From NCBI RefSeq assembly GCF_000006565.2, contig NC_031468.1, positions 682,001 through 746,000 on the forward strand: a stretch of DNA of 64,000 nt. Direction: 5' to 3'. This document shows, one piece after another, positions 13,101 to 25,700 of this stretch. The notes under the pieces were generated by a model. That model searched no databases. It was not told the origin of the DNA and saw only the letters and a list, made by a program, of their open reading frames with translations. The stretch's first letter is position 1; every line of letters begins with the position of its first letter. The position numbers were made by a program, and so were the translations under genes. This DNA is from Toxoplasma gondii ME49. Its lineage: Eukaryota > Apicomplexa > Conoidasida > Eucoccidiorida > Sarcocystidae.

Positions 13101-14703
13101 ATTTGTGGTTTGGGGGGGGCAACAATATATATATATATATGTATATATGTATTACACACGCCACATATTTATGTGACTTTACGTTTAGAACTCTTTGCTT
13201 TGTGCATGCCCATGCGCGTTTGTGCGTGTTTGAGCCTTGAAAACTCGTCAGTACATGTGGAGTTTGGCACCTACATTCATCTGTATGTCTCCAAGCATAG
13301 GCTGGGTCAAGAGTGGCGGAAGAATGTTTTTGTGTTACGTCTGTGGTAGCATTGTTCCAGAGTGTATCCGTATATAGGCGAGTGTATGTATTTGAATGTA
13401 GGCCTCTGTTTGGTTACTGTTTTGCGTGTATTTGGGTGTTCTCTAGTCGTTTCGTTTTGTGTCTTCACGGGTTATGGTGCTAGTAGATGGACATGAAAAA
13501 ACAGACGTATTTGACTTCGTTTACTTTTTGGAGTTAGTGTCGTGCGTCGGGGTCTGTTCTCCACTTTTGGTGTTTTTCTCCTCAGAATGCAGTTCGAGTT
13601 GTGTGAGGCGAATGTATGTGTATATACTTGCACCAAGGTGTCCATCAGCGTACTCTTTGCGTTTTTCTCTCAAGTTGGACGTGCCGGTTCTTATTTTGTG
13701 TCATCTCAGATCGCAGTGCCCAGTTGCTGGTGTACTTTGTTGCGAGTGTAAAGACGCCTCATCCGTGGGAACTGACTGCGCAAGATCTGCATGACTGTCT
13801 GATCTTGAGTGGTCACAAGTTTCAGTGTGAGGCAACCATGCACGGCGCCCTTTGTCACTACATCGACGACGAAGATGTGTGTATGGCGTCTCCTACTGGA
13901 AAGGTAAGGAGGAAACGAAGGTTTTGTGGGTTTCGCACGCGAATTGTGATTGCTCCCCACAGCAGACGACGAAGCGGTTGCAGCACAGTTTCGATTCAGA
14001 ACAGGTACTCAAAAGTCGAGTCCTGGGACGCAGGTCTCGATTTCTTCTTTCACATGCAGAGGTGTATGTGTACGTGTAAATCTCAACTGTTTTCAGTGGA
14101 CGTTGTCCACGGCCACAAGGCAGCGGGCAGAAGGTGTTCACACGACCTCGGTATGTTTAGATGCAGGTTTCTTTGGATGCGTCTCGAGCTCTGTCTTCCG
14201 GATTTATAGGCAACTTACTACTACCTCAAGGAGCTGCAACCATCGGCAGTCGATCCAAGTATCAATCCAGATAAACTTCAAGGAAAATATATCGCCACGG
14301 TGGCCGTCGTCTGGCTGTACATCCTTGCCTATATCTGGCGAGGCCTCTTCAAACTTGGCTTCTGTGAGAAAAAAGACGTACATTCGAACGCAGCTGCAGC
14401 CGCCGCTGGTATTTTCAACAGTCCTACAGACCGTGGGTGGTGTCTGTACCTCATAAAACTCTAGTCGTATTGAGATTACCGTAGGCACTGTAATGTCGCT
14501 CTTTATTTGATTCGAATTGTACAGTGCTTGATCGCGGATGCCTCGCCGCGTTGGCTGCTTTTAGAGTTCGAGAAAACAGAAACAGGTTGCTTTTGCGGCG
14601 GCGCTCTGGCAAACCAGTGCTGCATTCCGATGACGAGGACCTGTCCTCGTGGACGCAAATGCATGCCAATGTGTCCACGAATGCATGCGTCAGTGCATGC
14701 AAG

Positions 14704-14737
<34 letters not shown>

Positions 14738-17700
14738 TGTATCATGTATACATGCCGAGATGTATAGATCCACATGTAGAGATACGAGGGTATCTGGGAT
14801 ATATACATATATATATATATATAATATTGATGGATAGGTGTGTTGACGCAGGCGTGGAGACACGGTTGTGTGGAATGGGGGAAGAAAGAGCGTGAGTTTC
14901 GCGGATCTGCGAATGACATGTTTGTATGCAGTGTCAGCGATCTTGATGTTCGTGGCGGGCGTCCTCTGCGTGACGCTCATGATGGTTTGCTTCTTGGGCG
15001 ACTCGGACTCGGGGAGAGACATCGGGGCGGTGTTCTGGTCGACCTTTGACATCGGGCAACTTTTTTCCTCGTTCAAGATGTCCCATCTCACGAGTGCGGT
15101 CATCCAGTGCATCTTCGATGACCTCTCTCTCGGCTACGGAATCTTCGGCACCGTCGGGAGTTTCACCAAGTAAGACGCGACGGAACAGTGCGTTCCACGA
15201 CTGTCGTCTCCATTCTCTTGCGGCTTCCGCTCAGTGGACTTGACAAGGCTTCTGTAAACCCAGTACGCTTGCACAGAAACAGTTTCACACACCAATATCG
15301 GCACGACTCCCATAACGCACATACAGAAAAGCATACCTACATATATTCATGTACATATATATATATATATATGGAAACACGGTTAGGCCCCTGTACACAT
15401 GTAGACTCCAGTTTCACATATATTTATGTATATGTGTATAAGAAGAAGTAGAAACTGCCCTACACACTTTCATGTAGATGTGTGTGGAGTGTGGTAACAT
15501 TTAGGTAGCACTTTTGACGCTCTTGAGTTTGACAGCATCTTTGTCTCTCTGGTTTTTGGACCATTTGTTTCCAGTCGCTGTGCTGTGCGTCTGTCCTCCT
15601 TTTATCAGAATTGGCTACAACGCTGTGCCGAGCGTCGCCTACGCGACCTTCGTCAACTGCACCATGTCTCTGGTTGCCTTCGCTGCTCTTCTCGCGGCTA
15701 TCGGCAGCATCAAGGTGCGTTGCGCTTCCTGTTTGAGTGCCTCTCGCGTGTACCCTTATACCGCGTTTTGCTTCGCTTTTGCCCACAACCATCAAACATG
15801 CGCGTTTCAGTACATGCTTCGACGTACGTCTCGAAAACAGGGCGTTGTTACATTTCTTTCGGTGTCGACGTATCTAGCCATGACACAATAGACAGGTACA
15901 TACGAGTTGACAGTCCCAGCAGTAGCGGTTAAACTATAGATAGATAGAGATGGATGCGGACTGATCGGTGTAGAGATGGATGCGGACTGATCGGTGGGCA
16001 GGTATAAATATATAGAAAGATTTATATATATATATATATACTTGCGGGAGCGTGTGAATTTGATGTCTGTTTGTCCATGTGGCTTCCGTTTTCTTATGCG
16101 TCTTGTTCATTTTCTTGCGAAGTGTCGGCATGTCTGTTCAGGCTGAAACGGGCGTTTCTGTCAATCACTTGGTTTCTAAGACTCGAGGAGCAACGGCGTA
16201 TTTCGTCATTTTCCCGGCGGCCTTCACACGTGTCTCTGTACCGAACGTACGCTCGAGACGACCACGGAAAAGACTTGAGTTCTCTGGAAACTCGAATTCA
16301 AAAAACTCGAGGAAAGCCGCAAATAGCGAGGACGAGCAGACGATTAGAGGTGGAATAACTCCGGCAGCAAGCGCAGCTGTAGCGGAGGGTTTCGTCGCTT
16401 TTGTTTCCAACATAGAGCGCTTCTTCTGCATGCGTTGTTTGTGACTGCGCATGGACTCGGAGACGCCCGTCGTACAGGCACCCCGAGAATCGTCGCAAGT
16501 TTCTGCAGATCTGGATCTGCATGCGCATCTTCTGTCTCTCCTGCTTTTCCAGGTTTTTGCCATGTTTCTCTTCGGCGGCATTTTCGTCCTCAACACCCAA
16601 GTCGCCGCTGTCTCAATCAACAGCATGATTAACATGGTGGCGGTGAGTGCCAGAGAGAGACTTGGCTCGTCAAACGCATGCAGTTCAGATTTCCTGCTCT
16701 CTGTGCGGTCAACAAAGCGTGTTCCAGTTTCTGCGTCTTCTGGTGAGCCGAGAATTCGCACAATTGACGCGCTGTCGTAAATTTACAAAAATGCGAAGGT
16801 GTATTCATTGCAGGTTCGGGTGCGAATGCCATTTTCTTTTTTTCCAGGAAGCGCGCGTCTGCCCCAAGAGGCACAGGAAGCTGGTCTCCATAGTTCTCGT
16901 CATCATCTGTTTTCTTTTCTCAATCCCCTTCTGCGGCTCAAACCAACAAGTGGTACGAGCAAGCAAGTAGTTTTCGTGAACACCCGAGAACGGCACAGGC
17001 AAATGCCTTCTTCCTTCCCTGATCTCTCGTCTGTATTTCTGTCTTCGTCTGCCTCCTCCTGCTCATCTTGGCGTGCATCTTCGGTGTTCCCTGCGGCCCA
17101 AGCCAGGCGAAAAGAGCAAAGACTCGCGCTGTGTGCTCCTTTCTAGCGATCTGCATGTGATAGTTGCATTACATCGACAGCCGTTCGAAAAGCTCATACA
17201 GCGAGGCTTGATACACATTTTGCATTCCTTTCGACTGTCTCGACAGAAGACTCAGTTGGACTTCACCACGTCTCGCATGTGTGCGTTCGCCTGTTTTCTC
17301 AGAGTTCTCGCCGTGATTTCTCTCGTGGTTGTTCTCGCTCTAGCTGCTCGTTCCACATATCCCGATTCGTGTGCGGGATTTTCTCCTGACGGCAGACGCC
17401 CCGGGATCTCCAGCGACTCAGGAGTGCAATGAAGCCTCGTCCGAGGCGAGTGCCGTGAACGGAGTTCTGTCTTGTCGCGCGGTCTTTTCTCTGTCGCTGT
17501 CTCTCTCGTTGCATGTTTGTTTGCGCGTCGGTTTCTCCTCCTGGACGGAGTTTATGCATCGTTTCTCCGTTTTTAGTTTCTGCTTTCGACTACCAGTACT
17601 GTCTACTGCACGATATGTCGCGGCATCCAGCGGAAACCTGGAAAACGCCTGTGTATGGAGTTGCTGCCGCGCGATGGCTGTAGACCTCTGGGTAGAGAGT

Positions 17701-18131
17701 TCCCCCTCGTCGGCCGTCTTGATGACACAGAAGCGCGTGCATCCGTGCAAAACTGTGGACATCTCTGGAACGGCTGCGTCGTGCATGCGTGGAACTCTGT
17801 GCGTTTTCTATCTCTCAGCGCGTCGACTACTTCAGGTACTTGATGGTGACGTTTCTGAATCCCGTGGTGATTTTGTTGGAGGCCATTGCTCTTGGATGGT
17901 TTCACAATTATCGCCTACAGATTCGCATTGCCGGAAAAAAAGGTACGAATGGAACCAGGCTTCTCCTTCTTCATTTCCTGCGAGGACAGACCACAAAACG
18001 AAAGGTCTGCATGCAACCGCCTTCAGTTCATGCATGCACGTGCATAAAAACCCACACTGCCGCGAGTGGCAACCAGACAACTTCAGAATAACCATACATA
18101 TGTGTGTGGATATATGTATGTATAGATTATA

Positions 18132-18173
<42 letters not shown>

Positions 18174-20604
18174 GGTATGCATGTATATATATATATATAT
18201 ATATGTATATAGGTATGTGTGTATGTATGTGTATGCACTCACGTGTAGAGGCATATAAAGAGAGAGACGCTGGGTGTGGGGTTGTATTTTCCCTGGGCAT
18301 GCGGCAGGAGAGCTGTCTGACGTTACATGTGGCTTTGTGTTTTTTTTCTGACCTGCAGCGTATCTTTGGCACCTGTCAGCGTCTTGGATTTTCACAGTGG
18401 TGTACATCGCCTTGATGGTGATTTTAGCTGGGTCGTGGTCGTCATCCATTCTCGTCATTCCGGTCGTCAACTCGGCTTTGGCGGCGTTGTTCGCCTTCAT
18501 CTTCAAGGAACCGCAAGCGGCGCCCGACTTTGCTGTGAGTCAGGTGGTTGACGACGGGTCTTCTTGTTTTCCTTTTCGAGGACTTGTCTCCCGGCTTTCT
18601 CATTTCCCATCGCTTTCGACTGAGAAGGCGCACCCACGCAACGGCATCCCTCGCCGGTCGAGCGTCTCTCCACACAGAGAGGCGTTTCCGTCAACGCATG
18701 TCGATATCTTTCGCGCAGCTACATCCATTTACGTCTATGCATGAAAGTGTACGTGAACAGGTGTCATTCTGCATGTGCTTGCGCGCCGGGTCGTAGGCTG
18801 TATCTCTGTGTCTGCAGAAATGCGCCGGTGGGGTGTAGATTTCTCTCGTGTGTATGCACTTCTTTCTTCTCGATCGGTCGCTCTCGGGAGAGGCGGCCGA
18901 AGGCAGAGTCCGTTCGGGGCTGTGCCTGTTTTCCCTGGTTGGACAGGTCCGTCTGCGTAGCTTGGAAACGGTTTCGCTCGGTTCTTGTGGCTGCTGTGTC
19001 CAGACTCGCTTTTGGGCGCTTTGGCTGGGGAACATCGAGACGTTCCGACGGGACGTTTGTCGTGTGACCCTCTTCCCTCCGCGTTCAATCCGGCCGGCGG
19101 ACGTTTTTTTGAGTTTTTTGAAGCGACTCTTCTGCTGCTGCTGTAGCACGGGTCCCTTCTTTCTCTGTCGACCCTCCATGTACTGGTCGTTCTGCATCAG
19201 ATACGTGGTTCCAGGCGCTGCGTTCCTGCCCGTCCTTCAAGGTGCGTTTTGTTTCAGCTTCCACTTCAAACCCAAGCGTCAAATGCGTCGAGCTGCACGG
19301 CCTCTACGTCTTCGTATGTGCAGAAGATGGGTCGCTCCACCACAACTTTGCCGCGTGGGCGGAGTCGCGAGAAAAAAGCTTTTTTTTGCCTCGACAGAAA
19401 CAAGTACAGAGACTAGTGCTGGACTTCGTTCTACGTCAGGTTCTCTCGGTTTCTTCTTTAAAGGAAACAAGAACTGGAAAAGAGGCTCTTTCGTTGTCTT
19501 TTTCAGGTCTGACAGAGTTCGACATGCGCTGGAGCAGCATGGCGCCTTCTGCGAACCTCCGGAACTCGGGCCTCGCCCTCGTCGTCGTCGCATATGCTGC
19601 TGCGGCTCTCATTATCTTCATTCCCCAGGTCAGCTGTGTAAACACACCAGAGAGGTCACAGGGTAGGTCAGAAGAAGATCGAGCACGCGTTCGTCAGTTG
19701 ATCTTTTTTACAAGCCTCGTGGTCAAACACAGAGCCAGTTCTGGGGATTCCAAGATGCCTACTCGCAGAGGTGTGCGTACTCATGGGTTCGTGCAGCGTT
19801 TGACTTGTATGTAATCCACGGGAATGTGTATGGACTTTTCGACTGCCTTGCCTGGTTTTCTCCGTCCTCCCCTCTCTTCAGAGCCCTCCTCTATGCGAAT
19901 GTTTCATTCCCCGACATGCCTTGCACTGCTCTCTTCTCTGTTTCCTTCGGTCTGTCCCTCTGTCCCTCGGCCTTTCCAAGACCGTGCGTCACTGGTTCTT
20001 AAGCTCTTGAAGGTCTGCGTCTGTGCCGGATTGAAAGTGGCGAACGTGATTAACGCGTACCGTGAAGAGACGTCGCGTATCGATTTCTCGCGCCTGTTTT
20101 CTTCGCTCCGCATGCAGGTCCATTGGTGGTTGTGTCCTCCAGCTGAGGACTACATGCCCATCAAGATGTTTCCCCATCACCCGTACAAGCCGCCGCCAGC
20201 CACTCCGCTGACGCGCTCGATTTCCCGGCTCTTCCAAGAGTTTCTCACCTCCTCGACGGAAATGTCTCCACATCTCACGGGTCTCGTGGCGGACTGTCGC
20301 ATGCAGCACCAGAGACAGACGCAGCTCTTGCGCGAAACCGCTCTCGCTCACCACGGAGACGGCTCCGAAGCCTATCGCGGCCCTGGCGGGTCTTTACCCG
20401 ACATGCGCGTGCGCGGTCGGAGCTACGGCAGCAACGACGGAAGCGACATCGCTCGCCGGCCGGTTTCTGCGAAACGTAAGTTCTGCCGCTCAAGGGATTC
20501 AAGCTCGCTGGATCTTTTTCCAAAATGCCACCTGCGACTCACGCCTTACGTCAGAGTTGGCGAGGGGGTACGCAGACGGCAGGCCATCAGCATGCATATG
20601 ATGC

Positions 20605-20636
<32 letters not shown>

Positions 20637-21239
20637 ATATATATATGTATATGTATGTATATATATAATATACGCATATGTAGATCCTTGAGGAACAACA
20701 AGAGGCAAGATGTTTGAAGGAAGGCGCGTGAATGTCTCGGCAGAAATGCAGGCGCAAGTGTCGGGAGGGACGAGCTGTCGGTTTTGAGCGCTGTCTTGTT
20801 TCAGAGAAGCGAGGCGGTTCGTGTAGAGCGGCAGTAAACTGCCAAAGGTAGAAGTCTCTGACAGGAGTCTTTATAGAGTTTGATAGTTTACAACATTTTA
20901 AAACCAAGTTTTTATGTGTAGTCGTAATTTTCAAAAGCTCCACAAGCTGGGAGTTTTTAATTTTTCCAACTCTTACGGTGATACTTACTGCTCCAGTCGG
21001 AACGAGTGGTGGACTGTAATGCCTGCGGAGGTGAGTCGTGGTTTTGGCCTTTGTATTTGTGTTTGAGCGCGTCTTGGGTTCTTTAAAATCCATCACTCCA
21101 CCGTCTTCGAGTGACACAGTTGTAGATCACGGATTACGGAGACAGGAGACAGATCTTTACGTTCTCAAGGCCGGTTTCTTTCGATACACTGGTGTTCCCT
21201 TCTTGTTATGTTTTCTCTGTCGCAGCCTCCAAGTCTTAA
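10161..21239 (+). CDS. Sodium:neurotransmitter symporter (SNF/NSS) family transporter
   Basis: Multi-pass membrane transporter of the SNF/NSS (LeuT-fold) family, which couples Na+ to uptake of amino acids or amines; the substrate here is unknown. Inferred exons: 10161-10287, 11061-11188, 11638-12327, 12675-12798, 13710-13903, 14097-14150, 14210-14436, 14852-15169, 15609-15714, 16553-16642, 16848-16952, 17819-17942, 18359-18534, 19124-19241, 19507-19628, 20118-20475 and 21226-21239, about 1024 residues with all phases closing. Residues 1-255 form a long cytosolic N-terminus. TM1 starts near residue 262 ([17 protein letters not shown] closes TM2). A Cys-containing extracellular loop follows (exon 5). 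The TM6/TM7 signature LSLGYGIFG and the NCTMSLVAF motif in exon 9 are diagnostic. The usual TM1 WRFP is replaced, so substrate specificity may differ. Weak points are the exon 7/8 junction, the acceptor of exon 14, an alternative start of exon 16 at 20013 (also in frame), and the 14-base last exon. A partial inverted paralog lies at 1247-3195. Confidence 0.82.
13085..13152. repeat. TA microsatellite in transporter intron 4
   Basis: Two alternating TA blocks separated by a G-rich interruption, in the intron between 12798 and 13710. Translated, such tracts give the IYIYIY strings that mimic open frames. Confidence 0.9.
14704..14826. repeat. TA microsatellites in transporter intron 7
   Basis: Two TA blocks (14704-14738 and 14799-14826) flank about 60 bases of mixed sequence, in the intron between the exons ending at 14436 and starting at 14852. 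The second lies about 25 bases from the acceptor. Confidence 0.9.
15341..15372. repeat. TA microsatellite
   Basis: Imperfect TA run within the transporter intron 15170-15608. Confidence 0.85.
16022..16040. repeat. TA microsatellite
   Basis: Short TA run within the transporter intron 15715-16552, preceded by two tandem copies of a roughly 27-base unit beginning GATGGATGCGGACTGATCGG (about 15948-16000). Confidence 0.8.
18134..18212. repeat. TA microsatellite
   Basis: The longest TA tract of the transporter gene, in two blocks within the intron 17943-18358. Confidence 0.9.
20604..20675. repeat. TA microsatellite
   Basis: TA tract with GTA interruptions downstream of the exon ending at 20475, in the last proposed intron of the transporter. 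Confidence 0.9.
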
Positions 21240-22762
21240 CTCACGAGGTCGGCTGGATTCGCCACATGACTCTCTCCAGACGCATCTCGAAACAAAAACA
21301 AGCGCAACTGGCTTTTTCCGTTCTCTTTCGGATTGAGAATTTGCCTTTGTGCTGACGTGCGTTTTTTCGGTCCCCCTTTCTCGTGTTGTATGTGGTTATT
21401 TGGTGAAGGGGGTGCCGCGTTGGTGCATGAGGTTAAAGAGAGGCGTTTAGAGAGCTTCGATTGTGGTTTGGAAAGGCGACTCGCGTCTGCCTCTCTTTTC
21501 TCCAGACAGCTTCTCCTCGCTGTCTATTTGTGGAGGCCCCGTCCGAGAGGTCCCACAAGCTGTGTCGGCTTCGATGCAGGTAGTCTGCAAACCTTACAAA
21601 TCATCGGCCGCCGTCCGGTTTTACAACGTACAGCCGATACGTATTTGTAAGATGTTTCAGAGACGCACGCGTAGTTTTTTCTGTGTCAAGGTGTTTAGCT
21701 GCTTAGGGCGGCAGAGAGTGCTCTAGATTCAGAGGGATACATAAACAGCCGCTCGGGTGTGGCTGTCACCGACACCCGGCATGCATGCATCCATGCATCC
21801 ACCTTTTGGCGTACGCACGAGAACAAGTTGCGTAAAACGTATTTGTCTCGGCGTGTTCGGATATACAGTGGGACACAGGAGGGAGGATGTGAATGGAATG
21901 AGCTGTCTGGCATTAAAATGCGACAGACCGCGCGTGAGTCACAACAGTTCCTTGCGGGATCAGCTGCAGCGAAGCCGCCTGCGAGTCTGCCAGAGCTTTT
22001 TGCCGTTTTTGCCTTTGCGAATGGACGCGAGAATGTCCGTGTTTGCGTAACGCACAGCGACTGGAGACAGTGAAAAGGCAACCGGATATCGCGCTGCTGC
22101 GGTTCCACAGTCGCCGCAGCGTGAAACGCTTCTCGTCTCTGTTTCAGTCTCCGGTCTCCCGTTTGCTCCAACCTGTAACCTTACTTTTGGCACAGCGGTA
22201 GCATGCAGCGTTGTTTTGAATTCCTGCAAAGGCTTTCGTTCTTCGCATTCCCCGGGTTCATCCCCTCCGTGAATCACGCTTTGCAGACTCGGCAACGGAA
22301 GCTCGGCGCCGAAAGGCCGCCAAGCCGACAGAGTTGGCCATGGGGAACGAAACCAGACGGAAACGGTTCTAGTGTACGCAGCCAGAAGGAGGCTGTTTTC
22401 ATTGTATAGATGCAGTGCACGCATGTACGTGGGGTATGTCTGTCGAGTTTTCAGACCATCACGGAAGGCAGCAGGGGCGTTCCTTACAAATACCATTCGG
22501 CATCTCTTGTGGACAATTTATTTGTAATGGTTTCGCTGCGCTGGTCATTCCAGAGGAATATATAAGCGCGGTGTGATCAACATATGACATTTCACAAAAA
22601 TACACTTCCATGACACCCTTGCCATGGAGACAAAACTCATGTGTTCCCACGCCCACAGCTCCCGGCTGTCGCCTGAAAGGTTACAACGAAACTGTGAGAC
22701 TTTCTCTCCGCTAGCTTTCAGTCCTTAGAACAGATAGTTTCGAAATTTTTTCATTTCTCCAA
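21240..22762. other. Intergenic region between convergent gene ends
   Basis: Lies between the proposed stop of the transporter (+) and the stop of the PI-2-like gene (-), so it should contain both 3' untranslated regions. It holds an imperfect GCATGCAT repeat near 21779-21800. Open frames are short, overlap on both strands and show no family resemblance. Confidence 0.5.
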
Positions 22763-25700
22763 TTAGTTCCAGCATGTGCCATCGTGCAGCTTCCTGACTC
22801 CAAAGCATTGCAAGTAACACAGATTCTGGTATGTCTTGCCGTCGACGCCGCACATCGGAGTGAAGGATTTGTCGCAAGGGCATTCTGAAAAGAAAGTAAA
22901 TGCCCAAAAAAGGCGCACGAACAGAAGGAAAGAAAAAAAACCAAATTGTGCGGATTGCATTCGACCGTCTACTTCAGTCATCTCATAGGTTGGCTGGTGA
23001 TGAGTTATATGAGTGTGACAGTTCCTTCAAACCGAAAGCCGCTTGTAAGAAAGTCAGTCCAATTTGGTATTATTGGCATTTAGCGTCCGTCACTTACATA
23101 TTAGGATAGCAGAGAGCTCACAGGAACGGACCTCAAGCACAACAAAACTTGCTATTGAATAATATATATAGATAGATAGATATATTTGAATATGGAGATG
23201 CACCGCAATATTTGCGTGGACAAGGCGAAGAAAAGGCACTGCTGGTATTACCTCCTTATCGATACAAACATGGATGCTAATGGGGTAGAGGTGGGGGAAG
23301 CAATGAGTAAGATAAACAGATGTGTGTATATGCACGTCTTTACGTACAACCCGCGCTTGTACAGCACAGCTGAAGCATCTTACTTTCCTGCGCAGTCGGG
23401 TGATCTGAAGGCATAGCAGAGACGCCACAAAAGCGAAGCGACAATACAGTGTAGCTCTCACTTTACTCTTGTCCTGCCGTTCCGTTCTCTTTAGAGTCAG
23501 CATCGGATTTTGGCACGCTCTTTTTTTCCATTCAACCTGTCTACCGACATTTTAATCGTCGCGGAAAACAGGAGTGCCCGCCAAGTACGCATCCTCGCGT
23601 TAAAAGACGGACGCATCCAGTCACACAAGAATGTAGTATAACTGTATCATTGTTCATAACGAACGCGTATAATATATATATATATATATATAGGATGTAG
23701 ATAAAACAGAAATGTACATACACACATAGTGCGATGGGTGTGTAATTCTCCATCCATATTGCTGTCTTTCACAGCTTGTCATCAGAGGAGTAGAAGCAAA
23801 ACCGTCGACATACTCTCCCCGACTCGTTTGTACAACCTGAGACATAACAGTAGACTCCCAGGTAGATGCTTTGAAAAACAGGACGGAAGAAACAAACCTA
23901 CCGTATCCCTTGCAAGGTCCCGGATGATGCTGGCCTGCACCGTGGCAGTCGCGAGTGCATTCGTTTGCGTACGTTTTTCCGTCCATGCCGCAGACGAATG
24001 CAGCAACAACAGGGCACTCGCAGGCTGCAGAGTATGGATGAGAAAACAGGGGGACACAATGGCAAAACACGTGAGAAAACCTGTGACGGACGGCGGTAGA
24101 AGCTGCAATTTCAATTCTGCAGAAACGGTTTCCCTACGTGGAGGCATTGGTGTGTCGAGGTCATCTTTGGCAGGTGATCAAAGGTCAAACACAACACAGT
24201 TCGTATACATATGCATTTATATATACAGCTACAAATACAACCAGAGAGAGAGAGGGGGGGGGCTGGTAAAGACAGATATCAGTACGACGGCGCCGTGGTG
24301 CGACACACTCTACGCAGATCTTCCATACACATGAGCGACGTTAGTGACGAGTGCGTTTTGTGGGGGCATGACCTTCTATGTATGAGTACGAGCGTGCGAA
24401 TGCACATCTAGCTCATGCATGGATGAAGTCAAACGTTTATCACAAAAAACAATCCATCCAGTTGTTGTGTCCATCCGGAACGGGAAGGAAAGACCTACTT
24501 CAAAAATGTCGAGGGAATCTGCATTTCCTACTGGAAAGGTGTGAACGTCATACCGTGGGTATATTGTAGGCGTCTGTGTGGCTATCGACGAGCGTCGGAG
24601 TGTCTACGACTTTGAATATCTTATGCGCTTCCCACGCGAACCAGCGTCAGTGTGTCTGCATTGGGATTAAGGTAAACCCTAAACGTTACCCGAAAAAGAC
24701 GGACACAACATAGAATCTCTTGTTTATCTACACTTTCCTTCAGCTCTTGTGCGACAACAACCTACTCTTTTTTTGTCCGCTGGCAAGTGTCACAGTAACT
24801 GTCTTCGTTTTTGTGAGTTGGTCCAGGCTGGGTCCTCTCCATCCGACTGGAGCTGCGGCCACCTCCACCTCTGCAAACCACAAATCCAAAATGAAAAAAA
24901 CGGTGTTTTCCTTCCGAAACATGAGTCCTCAGGTAACTTGCTGCCTCGCCGGTATTCTTGTCGCGCGTCGCCTGTTACGCGGAACTGCGGTACTTTGTGT
25001 GTGCGACAGCAGGACACGAAAATCAGGGATTTGTCACTTTTGTTCTGCAACCTCGTGAACGCCCTTCCACACTATTCACTCTGGCTCTTTTCGTCTTTTA
25101 GGGTACAGACCACGTGATCAGTGATCTTCGGATGAAGATGGGTGGCACTGGCGAAAACAGAGTGTTTCTCTCAACTGCTTGGTTTCTCCCGGCCTGTTGT
25201 CGTCTAGATGAAACATCCCAAACGAAGCCGTTTGTCTTCCGCGAAGCAACGAACGCTTTTCTTGCCCCTTCGTGCGGGCCGTCTTCTTTCTCACCCGCTG
25301 GAGTGCAAGGTCCCGGATGCGCGGGCTTTCGGCCTCCACACTCGAGCTCACACATGTTCCCCCACGTCTGTGCGGTAACGTCGCAGACAGGCATAAAGGT
25401 CCAGTCGCACTTGTTGATACATTCCTCTGAACAATCCACAAAACTCACACCATAACGAACTCCCTTATTCGTAGTTTCTCCATCTTACCTTGTACCTAGG
25501 CTTCTAAAGCAACAGGGTAACACGAAGAGTAGGCTGAACTCTTCTCGGAGGGCCATGCGTTAATGCATTTGAGGATGCCTGTCCAGCGAGAAGGGAAGTC
25601 CAACGACTTTCAGGTGCTTCCTATCAAGTTTATTTATTCACGTGTGGTCTATCCAGCAGGAGAGAGCGTTGCTTGCCGCGTTTGTTGTTGCTCATTTGTG

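Noticed and set aside
17832..18506. 224-residue minus-strand open frame in the transporter
   Set aside because: Crosses a TA microsatellite and antisense of two transporter exons; composition is an artefact.
21226..21339. Longer terminal exon for the transporter after the acceptor at 21225
   Set aside because: In the phase set by the previous exon the frame meets a stop after four further codons, so only a 14-base coding exon is supported.
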